Made by a program: the position numbers and the translations under genes | Notes under the pieces: generated by a model | The model's database searches: none | What the model was told of the DNA's origin: nothing | The model's input: the letters and a program-made list of their open reading frames with translations, nothing else | Assembly (NCBI RefSeq): GCF_040807025.1 | Contig: NC_090942.1 | Location: forward strand, 203,910,747-203,974,746 | Direction: 5' to 3' | Length of the DNA: 64,000 bases | DNA from: Struthio camelus | Taxonomy: Eukaryota; Chordata; Aves; Struthioniformes; Struthionidae | Shown here: in pieces, positions 13,196-25,065 of the stretch | How the letters are laid out: every line of letters starts with the position of its first letter | Numbering within the stretch: position 1 is the stretch's first letter

Positions 13196-13534
13196 TCATG
13201 ACTTCCAGACGTCTCTTTTAAAGCTTTTTTTTTTTTTTTTAACACTAGGAAACAGACTTCCTGTCTTGCAAACAGGTGGCTACGTCCTAAACCACCTCCC
13301 TTCCTCATACACACTGTACGTCTGAACCTTGAACACTGTCTGCGGGCACAACTCTCACCGAGGGCAGCGAATGCCGCAGGTTCAGGCCTCAAGTGTTTAT
13401 TGCTCGTCTCGCTCAGTGCAGCATCATATACCCTGGTCCTGGTCCTACACTTGCTGACGTGAACGGACTTCAGCTGAAGCAAGTTCTGGGCCCCTAAAGG
13501 ATGGGATGTAACACTTGAATGGTCTGGCCTCAGG

Positions 13535-13602
13535 GCTGACCCTGCTGGCCTTGGACTAGAGACCCCTGAGATCCCTTCCAACATGAATTTTCCTATGGCC
13601 CT
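13535..13602 (+). mobile_element. Old CR1 3' terminus remnant
   Basis: GACCCTGCTGGCCTTGGACTAG followed by GATCCCTTCCAACATGAATT matches the conserved CR1 3' UTR pattern (gaccctgc..ttggactag..tcccttccaac), ending near TTTCCTATG. It is more diverged than the two young copies, so it is an older insertion. Confidence 0.6.
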
Positions 13603-14667
13603 CACAGGCAGGTTGCAGGAGTGCAGACACCAGGGTAAGGGGCAGTGAGGGAAAGGCGGGTGTCGCAGAGACAAAAGCTAATGTTTCAGCTGATGGCAAT
13701 TCAATGTATTTCAAGTATACGACTGAGTTGCTTGTGCTAGACTTTTCCAGCTCTTAGAATTTAAGCATGAGACCAAATGAGCCACTGAGCCATTGAGTTT
13801 TGTAACACATTTTCTCTGGGATTATTTTTATTCTAGTAAATAGAGATAATGGGTGGAAGAATTTAGCTGGAAAGTGTTTGTCAGTTGAGCCCTTATACGG
13901 GTACACTTAGCAAGTGCAGACACATGCATTTTTCACCCAACACCTGAGAAAGCCTACCGCTGCTGTTTGTAGCAGTTGCGCTGCACATTTTCTTTAGAAA
14001 TTTAGGGGAATAAAAACTATTTATTTAATGTGATGTACACGTGCGCAAGACGGAGAACGCAGAGTTACGGGCAGGGATTTTTGACCCCCAGGGTTATGAA
14101 AGTAAAGTGTTTCCTCAGCAACCGTGCTCCTTGGAAACAGAAAACTTTGCAAAAACAGGTCTTGTGCAGACTGAAGTCTGCGACGGGATGAAAGCCTGCA
14201 AGTTTCCAGGGTACTGCTGCAGCATTTCAATCACCTTTTATTTGAAAGGAGCCTCAGAAAGCCAGAGACGATTGGCTTTTTCCTTCTGCGAGTGGCCAAT
14301 AACTCCCTATCGACCTCCAGGAGAGAAGGCCCCGGTTCTTCCGCCCCTTTCCAACACCTGGATTTGACACAACAGAGTATGATGCTGCGCCCCGCGCCAG
14401 GGCCCCCGGCAGCAGGGCCAAACCCTCTCACGAGACCCCCTTTGCCCCACAATTTTCCATCCGCTCTCTCAGGTTTTAGTCCCCCCTTCCCCGCCGCCCT
14501 CTGCTACCTCGGCCGCTTCTTTCAGCCCCTGCCCTCGCTGCCCGGGGGAAGGCCCGCGGACCGGACCGGACCGGACCGGGGTGGAGCGGGGCGGGGGCGC
14601 CCGCCGCCCCCGGGCGGGCCGGACCCGGCGGCGGGGCTGGGCGCCGAGCGGGCCGCGGTGGCGGAGC

Positions 14668-14829
14668 GGCCCCAGCGCCCCCGGCCCGGCCCGGCCCCGC
14701 CCCGGGCGCCCCGCGGGCGGGCGGAGGCGGGTTAAAAGCGGCGGCAGGTGAACGGGGAGGGACCGCAGCGCTCCGCGGCGGCGAGGCCGGGACCGGCCGC
14801 TCCGCAGGCACCGCCGGACCCGGGAGCCG
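14668..14829 (+). repeat. GJB6 copy of the duplicated core promoter / exon 1 block
   Basis: From 14690 to 14829 this sequence is identical, base for base, to 44656-44795 in front of GJB2 (140 nt, constant offset 29,966). Homology restarts upstream at GGCCCCAGCGCCCC (14668 versus 44574) and downstream at CGAGGCAGGTGAG, the splice donor. The block includes GC boxes, the TTAAAA box and the probable transcription start. Confidence 0.95.
14732..14737 (+). promoter_or_regulatory. TTAAAA box of GJB6 promoter
   Basis: TTAAAA sits in GGCGGGTTAAAAGCGGCGG, just downstream of clustered GC boxes. A TTAAAA box with GC boxes has been described for the human GJB2 basal promoter. Transcription would start about 25-30 nt downstream, near 14760. 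Confidence 0.7.
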
Positions 14830-14912
14830 CGCCGCCCTGCCCGCCCTCGCCGCCCGCAGCGGCTGGCGCCGGCGGCTCCGTGCGGTGCTGATCCGCGGGC
14901 GCGGCGAGGCAG
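14760..14912 (+). other. GJB6 exon 1 (untranslated), predicted
   Basis: The 5' edge is placed about 28 nt after the TTAAAA box and is approximate. The 3' edge is the donor CGAGGCAG|GTGAGG. No ATG opening a connexin frame occurs here, so the exon is 5' UTR. Compared with GJB2 exon 1 it carries about 60 extra GC-rich bases just before the shared donor. Additional upstream or alternative leader exons, as known for human GJB6, cannot be excluded. Confidence 0.65.
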
Positions 14913-17498
14913 GTGAGGGGCGCGGCGGGGCCGGGCCGGCTGCTCCTGCGCGCCCGCTTGGCCGAGGGCCCCGTCCCGGCGGCGGAGGGACAGGGACAGG
15001 CCCGGCCGGGGCCCCGCGGCACTTGCTGCGGGGGCAGCGCGGCCGGGGCCGCCTCGGCGGAGGCCGGGGCTGCGTGCGCCGAGGTGCCCGGCGGCTGCCG
15101 GCGTTTCCCCTGCCGGCCTCTTCCCTCGGCCGGCGGACTGCGAGCCCTCGGTCTCGCCCTTCCCCGGGTCGGGGGTGCCGGGGGGGACGCTCAGATCCAG
15201 GGCTCTGGTTCCGCTGTTTGTGTTAATGCTCTTGCCGCTGTTAATCGCTCGCTTAACTCTTAACAGCTTTTTGTTTTGTTTTTGAACTCACAATATTGCA
15301 GGAGCTCGTTGTTAAGCACGTTATGTGAAGTACCCGACCGGCTGAAAAAACCCAAGGCCTCGGCAATTACAGGTAATTTGTGACACACCTACAGAGGTTA
15401 GAGAGTTGCACGCAGGTAAACAGCTTGCCCCAGCAGGGTGACAGGTCCTGCGAGCGCCTGCTCACCCCGTGGAAACATTCCTCAGGCTTACGGGGGGGCG
15501 GGGGGATAGGAAATGCGCGGTGTGAGTCACAGAGAGATTTATTTCTGAGTATTAGGGCTGGATGAGATTGCACGAGGAATGAGAGCTCAAACCCTTAAAC
15601 AAAACTGAAGAGGTGTGTTAGAATGAGGACAGGAGTGCGCAGCTCACTGAAGCAGATGGGAATTGACCGCTTTCCTGCGTTTGCTGTGCAGCTCTTTTTT
15701 CCCGTGATTGGGCTTTCCTGAAAACAGCATGTTACTACTCATGTCTTTTTGTTTGAAGAATCTCCCTTTTTTTTTTCTCTTTGTTTCTTTTCTCTTAGTA
15801 AAAAAGATGGATTTTTGTCTTATGCTCCATTAGATTTCATCTTGTAGTGTAGAAATATTCTAGAAGAGCAGGCAGAGGGTTGTAAGTGGCAAACAAGCTT
15901 TTGTCTTAAGAATACTCTTTCAAAATACAGTTTAGGGGGTTGTCTTTGATCACTTACTGGCTGTGGTCCGTGTGAGATATCTGGGTTTTGGCCCAGATCC
16001 TGTTTGGGATGACCACAAGGTAAGTAAGTGTACTGAGCTGAGGAGTTCAGTGCAACAGATTTTTGAGCTTGATCCTGTTAAAGAGGTTGTATGGGGTTTC
16101 TATGGTCTCTTGGTCTCTCTTCTGTCTGGAAACCCTGCTTTCCAGATGCTCTGATGTTTACCTCGAAGCATCCCAGAGGCAAGGCAGCAGGCAGAAAGCT
16201 GTGCACAGGAATGTGTTCTTAGCTTTAGCTGAGAGGACAAGGCAGCGGTGGGTCAAGCTTCTGCTGCACGTCCTGAGCTTGAAGGAGGAGGCACTGCCAC
16301 ATGTTGACTAGGTGTTGCAATGTAGTTTTCTAGCTGGGATTAATAACAGTGCTCCTTGCAGAGCACTGAGGCGGTACTGCTACTGCACGGGCATCAGGAT
16401 TTCTAGGAGGTTTCAGTCCCCAGGGCTGTCAGCCTGGTGATTGGTAGAAGGACTATGTATTGCAAGATTCAAAAATGGAAGGATAAGAAGTTAATTCAGG
16501 GATTCCTCCAGAGGAATCTTTCCTTCCTGACAGGGCCTATTCCCTCAACTTTCTGAAGTCTGTGCTTCTGCTTTAGGTTGTGTTGTATCCTGTGGAGTCT
16601 AACCTGGGTAGATTGCTTAGGTAACCCCATTTAATTTATGGGGAAAGTAATTAAACAGTGAAAGAGGGTACAGCAGGATATCTTTGGTAGCTAGGAGAAT
16701 AGCAGCACTTTGAGATAGCTATAGCTTGTTGTGAGAGGCACTGCTTAACTCAGTGTACATCTGTCAGTAAAAAGGTCACTTTACAAGTTGATTCTTCTAG
16801 TGTTACTCATGTGAGCATTTCCAGGGAAATCAGTGGTCCTCAGAAACAGGGCAGAGATGGAATTTTTCAAGTTTTCTTCCTTGTTTTATTCCTCACTGGC
16901 TTTAGTTGCAACTTAAAGGTTAATATGTTATCTGACGGGAGAACTTCCTGTGACTCTTGCCTCCCGGAAAACTGATCTGAGTAAGGCAAAATCTGAAATG
17001 ATAGTCTATGAGGAAAGATAACATGCTGTCAGAGCAGAAGAAACATGAAAAAATTTAAATATGTGTTCTGTATGAGATAAGCAACAGAATTAGTTTAAAT
17101 GTTTAACAGATTTTTCTTTCTTTGACGCATACTTTAAAGAGGAAAAGATATATTTTTCATCAAAAGTAAAGACAGAAAACCAAAAACTAAACACTCAAGG
17201 AAAAACTGCACTGCAAAATAAAATATTAGCATTTTAAACGTTAATTAACATTTCTAACAAGGTGCAAGACTTATCCTGTATGTGAAAGAGGCAATGACTT
17301 GCCAGTATTGTAGAAAATGTTACATTGAAGCGGATGGATGTTGAGGAACATGTAGTGTATTTGTAGAGGCAATATGCACACTTCTGTAGGTCTGGGGGAA
17401 AGAAACAGGAATTAAATAGGTTTAAAAAAAAAAATTCCTAAAAATGGCATAACTAATAAAGATGCTATTTTCATGACTGAGAGCAATGCATGATGTTC

Positions 17499-17552
17499 TT
17501 TTTTTTTGAAAAAAAAAAAAAAAGAAATAAGAAATAAGAAAAAAAAAAACCA
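17499..17552. repeat. Poly-T / poly-A low-complexity cluster
   Basis: A T run is followed directly by a long A run with GAAATAA interruptions, so it could fold as a T/A hairpin. It explains the Phe/Lys-rich minus-strand frames here, which are not genes. Confidence 0.85.
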
Positions 17553-18670
17553 TGGGAAACAGGAACCCACTTGCATCAGTGAAGAAATTGTCCTGCGGAG
17601 TCTGGTTTCCATTTAAATACATTTCAAAGAAAGAAACTTTAGGCATGCCTTGAAGGTAAGGTTCATAGGGGAAAAATGGTTGACAGGGGCCAAAATCTAA
17701 CAGGAATTCTTCTGCCTTGTCATGCCTTAAAGTATGCTTGGCAACAGGCTGATGTCCTGTTCTGCACAAGTAGAGCAGGTTTCATGTGCAGATGTTCTGG
17801 AGGATGATAATTCTCCATTTACAGCTGTGGGCTGGTAAAACAGCTATGAGTACTTCTAAACAGCCTTGGAGAAACGACTTAACTCATGTAGGAGCCTGAA
17901 TACAGGGCAGTTATAAGGTGAACTGCACCCTTAATGTAGTCTGTTTAAAATTTAACTACTTGAACATTCGGTCATAAAAATATATGCAAATTAATCTGGC
18001 ATGTTGGGGCTATCCGAGTTTTACACTCGGTTTAATTAGAGCAAAGAATGCCTCCTATTTTCATAAAACTTTCGTAGAAGAAAAGTACAATGTTTGCAGT
18101 GTTCAAACCTGCAACTGCCATTGAGGTTTCCTGTTCCCAAATAGGCTTTGCTTGTTCCTGTGTCAAATCAGATATACTGCAATCCCTGTCTGCCACAGCT
18201 TTTCTGTTGCTCTCCAGTTTCCACTGATCTGGAGATAGGTGTTCAGAAGAGTTTAAGAGCTGCTGGAGTGGATTGCACAGGCTTTTGTGGTGGTTATACT
18301 GCTCTTCTGATCCTTATTCAACTTCTGCTAAAAAAGTAAAGTTGTTGTTTAAGTGTTCCAGCTGGATGCTCCTCGAGGTTTTTAATATTCTGCTGTAAGA
18401 TTAAAATTTTGAAAGTTCACTTTAATAGTGAAATGAAAGGACTCTGGTTGCCAAGTCTGAATTCAAAGCTGCATCTTCTTGCGGTTTGAACTCTGCATTA
18501 AAGCTATGGTGATGTAGGCAGCTGTGTCCTTTTTCCAATAACAGGAACATCCTAGATGACTGAATTCAAGCTCTGTATTTCTCCTTCTACTCTGAAATGG
18601 TGCTTACCTGTTTTGGGCCACTTATACCAAAGCATAAATTTGTGAAACCTACAGCAGTAGTGGAGCATTT

Positions 18671-18790
18671 CACAACAACCCTGTGAGGTACTGAGATCCT
18701 TTTGTCCCCAGTTTAATGCCTGGAAAAGTGACCTGAAAATTATGTGGCAAGTCTGGGAGAGCTCGCAAGTGAGTGCTGTAGCCTGTATGC
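18671..18790 (-). mobile_element. MIR-type SINE remnant
   Basis: CACAACAACCCTGTGAGGTA is the characteristic reverse-strand start of the MIR-like tRNA-derived SINE family. It is followed at the expected spacing by a diverged 'tccccagttt', an AAGTGACCTG segment resembling 'aagtgacttgcc', and GGCAAGTCTGGGAG resembling 'ggcagagctgggat'. Match is from memory; a masking search would settle it. Confidence 0.6.
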
Positions 18791-21736
18791 CTGCCTGCCT
18801 TGGTGAAATAAAAAGAAGCTGTCTTCGGAAAAGATGTTAATCTGTTCTGTATTCATGAGAAGCTTCCCGGGCTGGGTCCTGGCCCTACTGTTCTTGTGAT
18901 ACAGCACCGCAGCGAGCCTCAGTAAAACTGAGTACAGCTCAACAAGAGGAATGACAATCTGCACACCTGCTGTTAGGTGTATGCTGTTTTACTTGGCAAT
19001 AAACTAGATCTTAGTTTGGCAGGGTGAAAGTATACTGCTATAACATTGCTAAACATCAGGATTTGCCTGTTCTTCACATCTGGGCATGAAACTGCATACA
19101 CAGCTCTAGGACACCTTGATGCTGGTACCTACCCCTATACTGTGCTGCTGCCTGCATAACTGTCTAGATCAAGACCTGGAGTGAAAGTTGTGTTGGTAAA
19201 GCCTTTAAATGCATGCGAGCCCCCAACATAAAATGCTTCTTGTATGAATGTGGGTCATAAGATCATTTTGATAACTATCTTGGCTCTGAAGCAATTTAAA
19301 ATTCAAATGTTTCTGTGGCAAAAATTCTGTGTTACAACTGCTACTGTCAGTTATCTTTGTCCCCAGCTCTGGTCAGGACCAAAGTTCAGAGGCATCATAA
19401 CCATCTTCCACATTCCTGTGTAACTCCAGCAGAATAAGTAGGTTAGTATCCAAGGGGTAGGTGTAGGGAGACAGGCATAATCTTATTCTGAGCACATACA
19501 TGAGTTAGCTTATTGGGGACCCCTTTCTGACTGTGTCTCATATGCTTCTGTAACATAAGCAAATATTGTACAAACACTTCTAATCTTACCACAGTCTCAC
19601 TTGGTAGTATCCTATGGCAGAGAGTTCCATGCTGTGTGTATGGAAGTAGTGTATTTTCTTTTTTCTTCGTTGTGTTCTAGTTAGATCTTACTTCAGAAAG
19701 CCACAACTATTGTCTAATGATTTATAAGTATAACCGCCTTTAACAGTGAAGAAAAGTATCTGCTAACTAACTCTTGTCATAAAACAAGAGCTCAGTAACT
19801 GTCCTTGGTGTTGTGTATTACAGGGATTTTTAGTGGATTTATGTATAATGCTGTGGTTAGTTTAATGTAGGCTTACAAGAGCTACCTTTTAAAGTAGTGA
19901 GCATGGCAGCAGAGCTTGAAACCTACCCAGAAGGTAGAGAACTGCAGAAACGGTTAGGCTATTGTTCTCTTCTTGCTGCTGTGTCTAGCTTACTACCAGG
20001 ACCTCAGTTTTTGCACTGGCAAGCTAACTTGTACCTCTCTCCATATTGTGTGACCATACTGAATGATTTCCTTCATAACTAACTTTTCAGTGGAGTATGG
20101 TGGTCTCTTACAATCATTTTTTTAACTCTCACGGCTGGGCTCTTGTACTCCTCTCACTGTCCATATGGAGGAACAGAACAATCCGCTGATAGCGGAGCAG
20201 AGCTTTATGCTGATACATGGAAAGACTTATCTTCATGCTACGTTTCAAACTCCTTTTAGGAAAATTCAACACTTAAAGATGGCATAGTCTCATTTTAAAG
20301 TGGGTTCTGAACGCTCAGTTACTCAACTTCACTGACTTCAGCTGTCTTCTGATCTTTCCAGTTTCTTTCTTTATCTCTGGTCCCCTCTTTCATTCCTAAT
20401 TACTTTTGTCACCCCATATTTCACTCAAGCCTTCCTGTCTTTCACTTATTCTTGTACTCTCCAGGAGATGAGGGCTGTACTTCCAGAATGAGGAAAGCGG
20501 GTAAGTCTTTGACTGTCTACATACTGTAATATTTCTGTGGGCATTTAGCTTGATTTGCTACACATCATACTAGCAACTGGGCTAGCTTTCTGAAAATGAG
20601 TTACCGCCTGTTAAATGGAAGTAACTTCCCTGCTTTATCTTTTCCTTTGATCAGCAAGACAGGCAATTAATATTTTACTTGCTAGTAAAAAGATCTGAAA
20701 AGCAAATATGTGGAAGAAAGAACCAGTGATCATGAGTCAGCATCCTAATTTTGAGTAGTTAAGAATAAATGAGCCTTCATATTGCTACAGGTTGCCCAGA
20801 CCTCAACAGAGGGAGGCTTCAACAGAGTATGCATAGCTGGAGTGATCTTCTGCACTGATGGGTTAACAGTGTGAAGGGCCATATGCAGTCGAGTTAAATT
20901 TCACTTTAGTCCTTGTGCCTAAACAGATGTTGTCAGTCTTTGAATTGCAGTTGAGAGGATCTAATGAAGACATTGATGAAAGATAGCTAAAGCTAGCTAG
21001 GAGGAAAGACTGGGCTCAGAGTATTTGGGTAGAAATCAAGCTGCCTGAATCTGGCCCTAAAATCTTAACTGTGTAACTCTTCAAGGAGAATATAATGAGA
21101 CTTGCTGCCTTTATGGGTTGTGGTAGCTGGTAATCAGTGCCCAGATCAAACCGTGTCCCAGAGGTCGTGTGACTCAGACAACATAAAAACAAAACTGAGA
21201 AAAGCTGGAGTGTGGAGGGGCAAAGGTTGGTAACTAGCTCAGCAAGCAGTGGGAAGAATAAGAATGGTGAAAGGAGGAGTGGAAGAGGTAGTTGGAGAGT
21301 TTGGAAAGGTAGGTGGGAATGGTGAAGTGGGTTTGAGCAGATATGAGACACTCTGGATTAGGAGGGGAAATTGCACTAGGAGGCTCGCGGCTTGTTTGTA
21401 CTTGCCAATTAGGTCAGATCAGGAAAGGCTGCCACTCCAAAGTGTAGTGGCTAATTCTGCATGCCTTCTGGTTTGGACGTGCTTTTGCTAGGATTGAAGC
21501 ACCTTGTTGTGGCTTAGCTCAATAGACTCTCAAAGGAGATCGAGCAAGTCAAATTGAGGGTGTAATTTCACCATATATTGTCTTTGGCAGCGAAGATGGT
21601 TTCTTCCCCTTTCCCCAACCCCTTTTCTCTTCCACTGGCTGCTTTGCAATTTGCAGCCCGTTTGAAGTAAAGTTTTGCTTTTGAAATGTTTTGTGGGTTT
21701 ATGCTTTAAATTAGGTGGGTGAAATGGTTCAGTTTT

Positions 21737-21759
21737 AAAAAAAAAAAAAAAAAAAAAAA
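21737..21759. repeat. A23 homopolymer
   Basis: An uninterrupted run of 23 A within GJB6 intron 1. No clear retroposed body precedes it. Confidence 0.95.
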
Positions 21760-23160
21760 CGAAAACATACTTTGTACTGGGGATAACTCTTTACCAAGTC
21801 ACTCTAGTAATCTAGTTTGTAGTGCAGTCCCACAAATCTCTGCAGGAGATGAACTACGCTGTAACTGCAGGAACAAACCATGGTGGGGAAGTGTTTTTTC
21901 ACTTTGCCACTAAAGGCACAGTATCTTTTAACTACATCCTGAGGCACTCTTATTTTTGGAATCTCCTTCTACACAGGAAGATAGGAAGGAGTAATGCCAT
22001 GTGGAGGCACATCCTTGGGAAGCTGTAGCAATGGAAAGGCAAAAGCATTGATGTACAGGCAAAAAAGGTGAAGCATAGAAAAGGGCTTGTGAGAGGAGAG
22101 GATACAATATGGAAGACTGAAAAGTGGACTCTGTGTAAGGAGATGGCTGCCAGACAGGAAGAAGAGGAAGGAACAATAGCTAAGAGCAGAAAGCAAGGAC
22201 GTAAATTTGGGAAATGCAAGAATCCATGGATGGGTGAATGATGTGTGTGTAATGCAACAGTTTATATGGTGTCTGTCTTTTTACAGGTTTTATGTTCAGT
22301 TGTGCGTAAGTATTTCTAGCCATGATACTTAGCTATAATGTCAGTTTATAGATATCTGAATTGCAAGGGGTATGTGTAAGTAACAGAACATGAACAAGAG
22401 CAGAAATGGAGAACCAGTTCTAAATTTCCAATTAGAAGTTGATCTCTATGATCTCCAAAGCAAATTGTGCTAGTAAGGCTGTGGTTGTTTTTTTGTTCTT
22501 ATGTGTCTGTGTGTGGTTTTTGGTTTTGGGGTTTAAGTCAAAACAGATGGCAAAAATAAAACAATGGAGTGGAACTAAATATTTGGAAGTCTAACTAGTT
22601 CCCTTGTAAGGATCTCTGGACTCAAGTGTTTTCCTGTGCCCTCATAGGTTTGTTAACTTTTAGAGACTTTATTTTCTTTCTATATTTGTGTGTTACTGAA
22701 AAATACTTTTTTTTTCTTTTTTCTGGAAGAACTACTTAGCAGGTTAGGAAGGTGACTCTGCTTCTAGGGTTGCTTTCTGTAAGATGCTGTGGTAAGAGCT
22801 TACATAAATTCTGCAGCCTGAAGAAGGCTCAGGAGAAGGTTCTTCAGTCTGGAGGAAAGCTTAGGTTTTCCTCGCTGGCCTTCACCTCCTGATGTAACCC
22901 CACTTAGTCAGCCAGCACTATCTGAGGAAAGTGTGGTTTATGGAGCAATGAAGGGAGATTACCCTGATGTTGTAGTAACTCAAGAAAAAAATAACCTTTT
23001 ATTTCTGGCATTATTCAGTTTCTTTATTTTTTTCCTGAGCTATCATGTACTTTGCTTTATATTTGATGTTGATGCTTATATTGTACTTACTGATTATGTA
23101 TAATTTTGTTGTAAACTGGGAAGTTTTTTCAACTTTGCTCAGAATAGAAGTGTTGATGCT

Positions 23161-23496
23161 GAAGATAGCTGCAGAAAAGCCAGTCTTCCTTTTTGTCTTG
23201 TGCAGTGTGTTGGGAATCTTGAGATTTTTCTTCTGTCACATGATAGATATGATGGCCTTCAAGCCAGTGACTGAAGATAGCTGCAGAAAAGCCAGTCTTC
23301 CTTTTTGTCTTGTGCAGTGTGTTGGGAATCTTGAGATTTTTCTTCTGTCACATGATAGATATGATGGCCTTCAAGCCAGTGACTGAAGATAGCTGCAGAA
23401 AAGCCAGTCTTCCTTTTTGTCTTGTGCAGTGTGTTGGGAATCTTGAGATTTTTCTTCTGTCACATGATAGATATGATGGCCTTCAAGCCAGTGACT
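23161..23496. repeat. Perfect 3 x 112-bp tandem repeat in GJB6 intron
   Basis: Three consecutive 112-bp units begin at 23161, 23273 and 23385, each starting GAAGATAGCTGCAGAAAAGC and ending TTCAAGCCAGTGACT. No mismatch was found between units. Because 112 is not a multiple of 3, the same unit is read in all three frames by the open frame at 23045-23386; this is a repeat artefact and not a protein. Perfect identity indicates a very recent expansion or an assembly duplication. Confidence 0.97.
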
Positions 23497-23891
23497 ACTG
23501 TTCTGTCCTCTAGAAACCTTGCAACAGGAATGTGCTTTCTTTGGCCTTTACAGCACAGGGCACCAAAGAGTTCCTGAGAAAAGAAAATGCACTGTGTGGA
23601 GAAGAAAACCCTTTATGAGGGATTTCCAGAGCCAAGAGCTGTGTGAGCACTTCCACAGGATGAGGCCTGGCTGTCACCAGAAATGTCTGTTTTTATTAAT
23701 CTGAATTATTTTGCAAGTTATTGTAAATCCATCTGAAGGGGGAAATGCCTCTTAATGCGGTTTGAATGGCTCTTGTAGCTAAATTGATGGCTTAGCTTCC
23801 AAAAAAGTTGCAGTGGTTCTGGGGAGGTACGTGGGACACTAAGGTGAAATACTTTCACGTAGTACAGTCCTAGTACTTTGAAGTTCACCTA

Positions 23892-23955
23892 ATGGAAACT
23901 ATGTTGGAAACTATGTTTATGTTGAAGAGTTGAAACTATGTTTATGTTGAAGAGA
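23892..23955. repeat. Short imperfect tandem repeat
   Basis: GAAACTATG recurs three times; the last two units form a 25-bp direct repeat containing TTTATGTTGAAGAG. Confidence 0.8.
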
Positions 23956-25043
23956 TGTATCAGATCAGAGATACTGTTGGGCCTCTCTGAACTCTTCCAA
24001 TGTTGACCGTAGCTTTCTCCCAGCCTCCAAGACTTCTCCCATACTCTAGGAGTAATGCAGCCTGTTATGAACGCAGGTCATCTGTCTAGGCATCTGCTGT
24101 GAAGCTGCCGGCATCTGGTTACCCGAGGCTTTCTTTGTAGCTAGTGGAGAGAAAAGGGAGTTCTGGGGTGAAACTCATTGCACAGGGTTTAAACATCTGC
24201 CTCAAGATGAGATAATCATGACCTAGTCTCACCTTTGCCTCAAACTGTGGTGAGATTTGTTTCAGCTAATGGCCCAGAGAGCTCTGTGGTTATACGGTTA
24301 AAACTCTCAAATGTAGGTTATCCAGACCTGCCCATGTAAGCTACAGAACTTCCATAACTGTTCCTCAGTGTCTGCCTTTATTCCTGGAACGTGCTCATGG
24401 CAGTGTTGTTTACACTGTAAAAGTAAGGAATGCCAAACTTGAACTAAGTTATATAGGAATTTTAGCTATCTAATACTGTTTGTTTTTTCCAAATAAAGTT
24501 ACTTTAAAAGAACATAGAAAACTTAACAGAAACTGAAAACTTCTATAATTTTCTGTTGGAGCTCTGAATCTAACCATCTGCATCTTTTTTTTTCCTGAAA
24601 ATTCCAGGGGCTCTGAATAGTTGCATCTCTAACGCTGGTTATAATTTAAAATGTACCTTACTTCTGACGGCTGATGTTGTGTGGTATTCTTTTGTCACTG
24701 TTATCAAACTGTTATCCAGAATTTGTAGCCTTCAATGAAAAGCTAACTTCATCAGTTTTCCCTGATGGATTTTCCACATTGATGTGGCTATTTTCAGTTG
24801 GCCAGATAGACCTAAAGTATGTTAATGTTTTTTTAATCTGCACATACATGTAATTATTTTACCTGATAATGTGATGAGATTAATAATATGTCACTTGGAC
24901 TGCTTATAGACAAGACCAGCAAACTGTTACCACAGCCAACAGATATCCTGCAATCATACAATATTGCCTTTATTTTATGGCACATGTTTGATAGCGTTTC
25001 TTTCCCATGTTGATTAATCTTTATTTTGTTTGTCTTCTCTTAG

Positions 25044-25065
25044 GTCAGACAATTAAAACAAGACA
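25044..25065 (+). other. GJB6 exon 2 5' leader (22 nt)
   Basis: Begins after the acceptor CTTCTCTTAG and runs to the ATG. The initiation context has A at -3 and G at +4 (ACAATGG), a strong Kozak match. GJB2 has the same leader length. Confidence 0.8.

Larger units (their letters stand above)
12558..14384. other. Intergenic upstream of GJB6 promoter
   Basis: No gene was recognised. A 172-codon minus-strand frame (13156-13674) spans a poly-T tract and an old CR1 tail and is not credible. There is a 16-T homopolymer at 13225-13240. Confidence 0.55.
14385..15215. promoter_or_regulatory. CpG island over GJB6 promoter and exon 1
   Basis: GC content and CpG density rise sharply above the flanks. 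The island contains a GGACC pentamer run (about 14558-14580), many GC boxes (CCCCGCCCC, GGGCGGG), a TTAAAA box at 14732-14737, and a splice donor CAG|GTGAGG at 14912/14913. It lies about 10 kb upstream of the GJB6 coding exon on the same strand, the arrangement expected for the untranslated first exon of a beta-connexin gene. Long GC-rich open frames across it are compositional artefacts. Confidence 0.85.
14913..25043 (+). other. GJB6 intron 1, predicted (~10.1 kb)
   Basis: The intron runs from GTGAGG in the CpG island to the acceptor TTGTCTTCTCTTAG at 25043. It is AT-richer than the island and lacks recognisable coding exons; its open frames are short and domain-free. It contains poly-A/T tracts (17499-17523, 21737-21759), a MIR remnant (18671-18790), a perfect triplicated 112-bp repeat (23161-23496) and a small tandem repeat (23892-23955). 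Confidence 0.65.

Noticed and set aside
13156-13674. 172-codon minus-strand open frame
   Set aside because: Runs through a T16 homopolymer (poly-Lys) and an old CR1 tail; no domain.
14476-15263. Long frames on both strands in the GJB6 CpG island
   Set aside because: Same compositional artefact. The similar minus-strand peptide starts here and at 44.7 kb reflect the duplicated promoter, not a gene family.
23045-23513. Plus-strand frames encoding a repeated FFCHMIDMMAFKP-type peptide
   Set aside because: Produced by the 112-bp tandem repeat being read in successive frames; an intronic repeat, not a protein.
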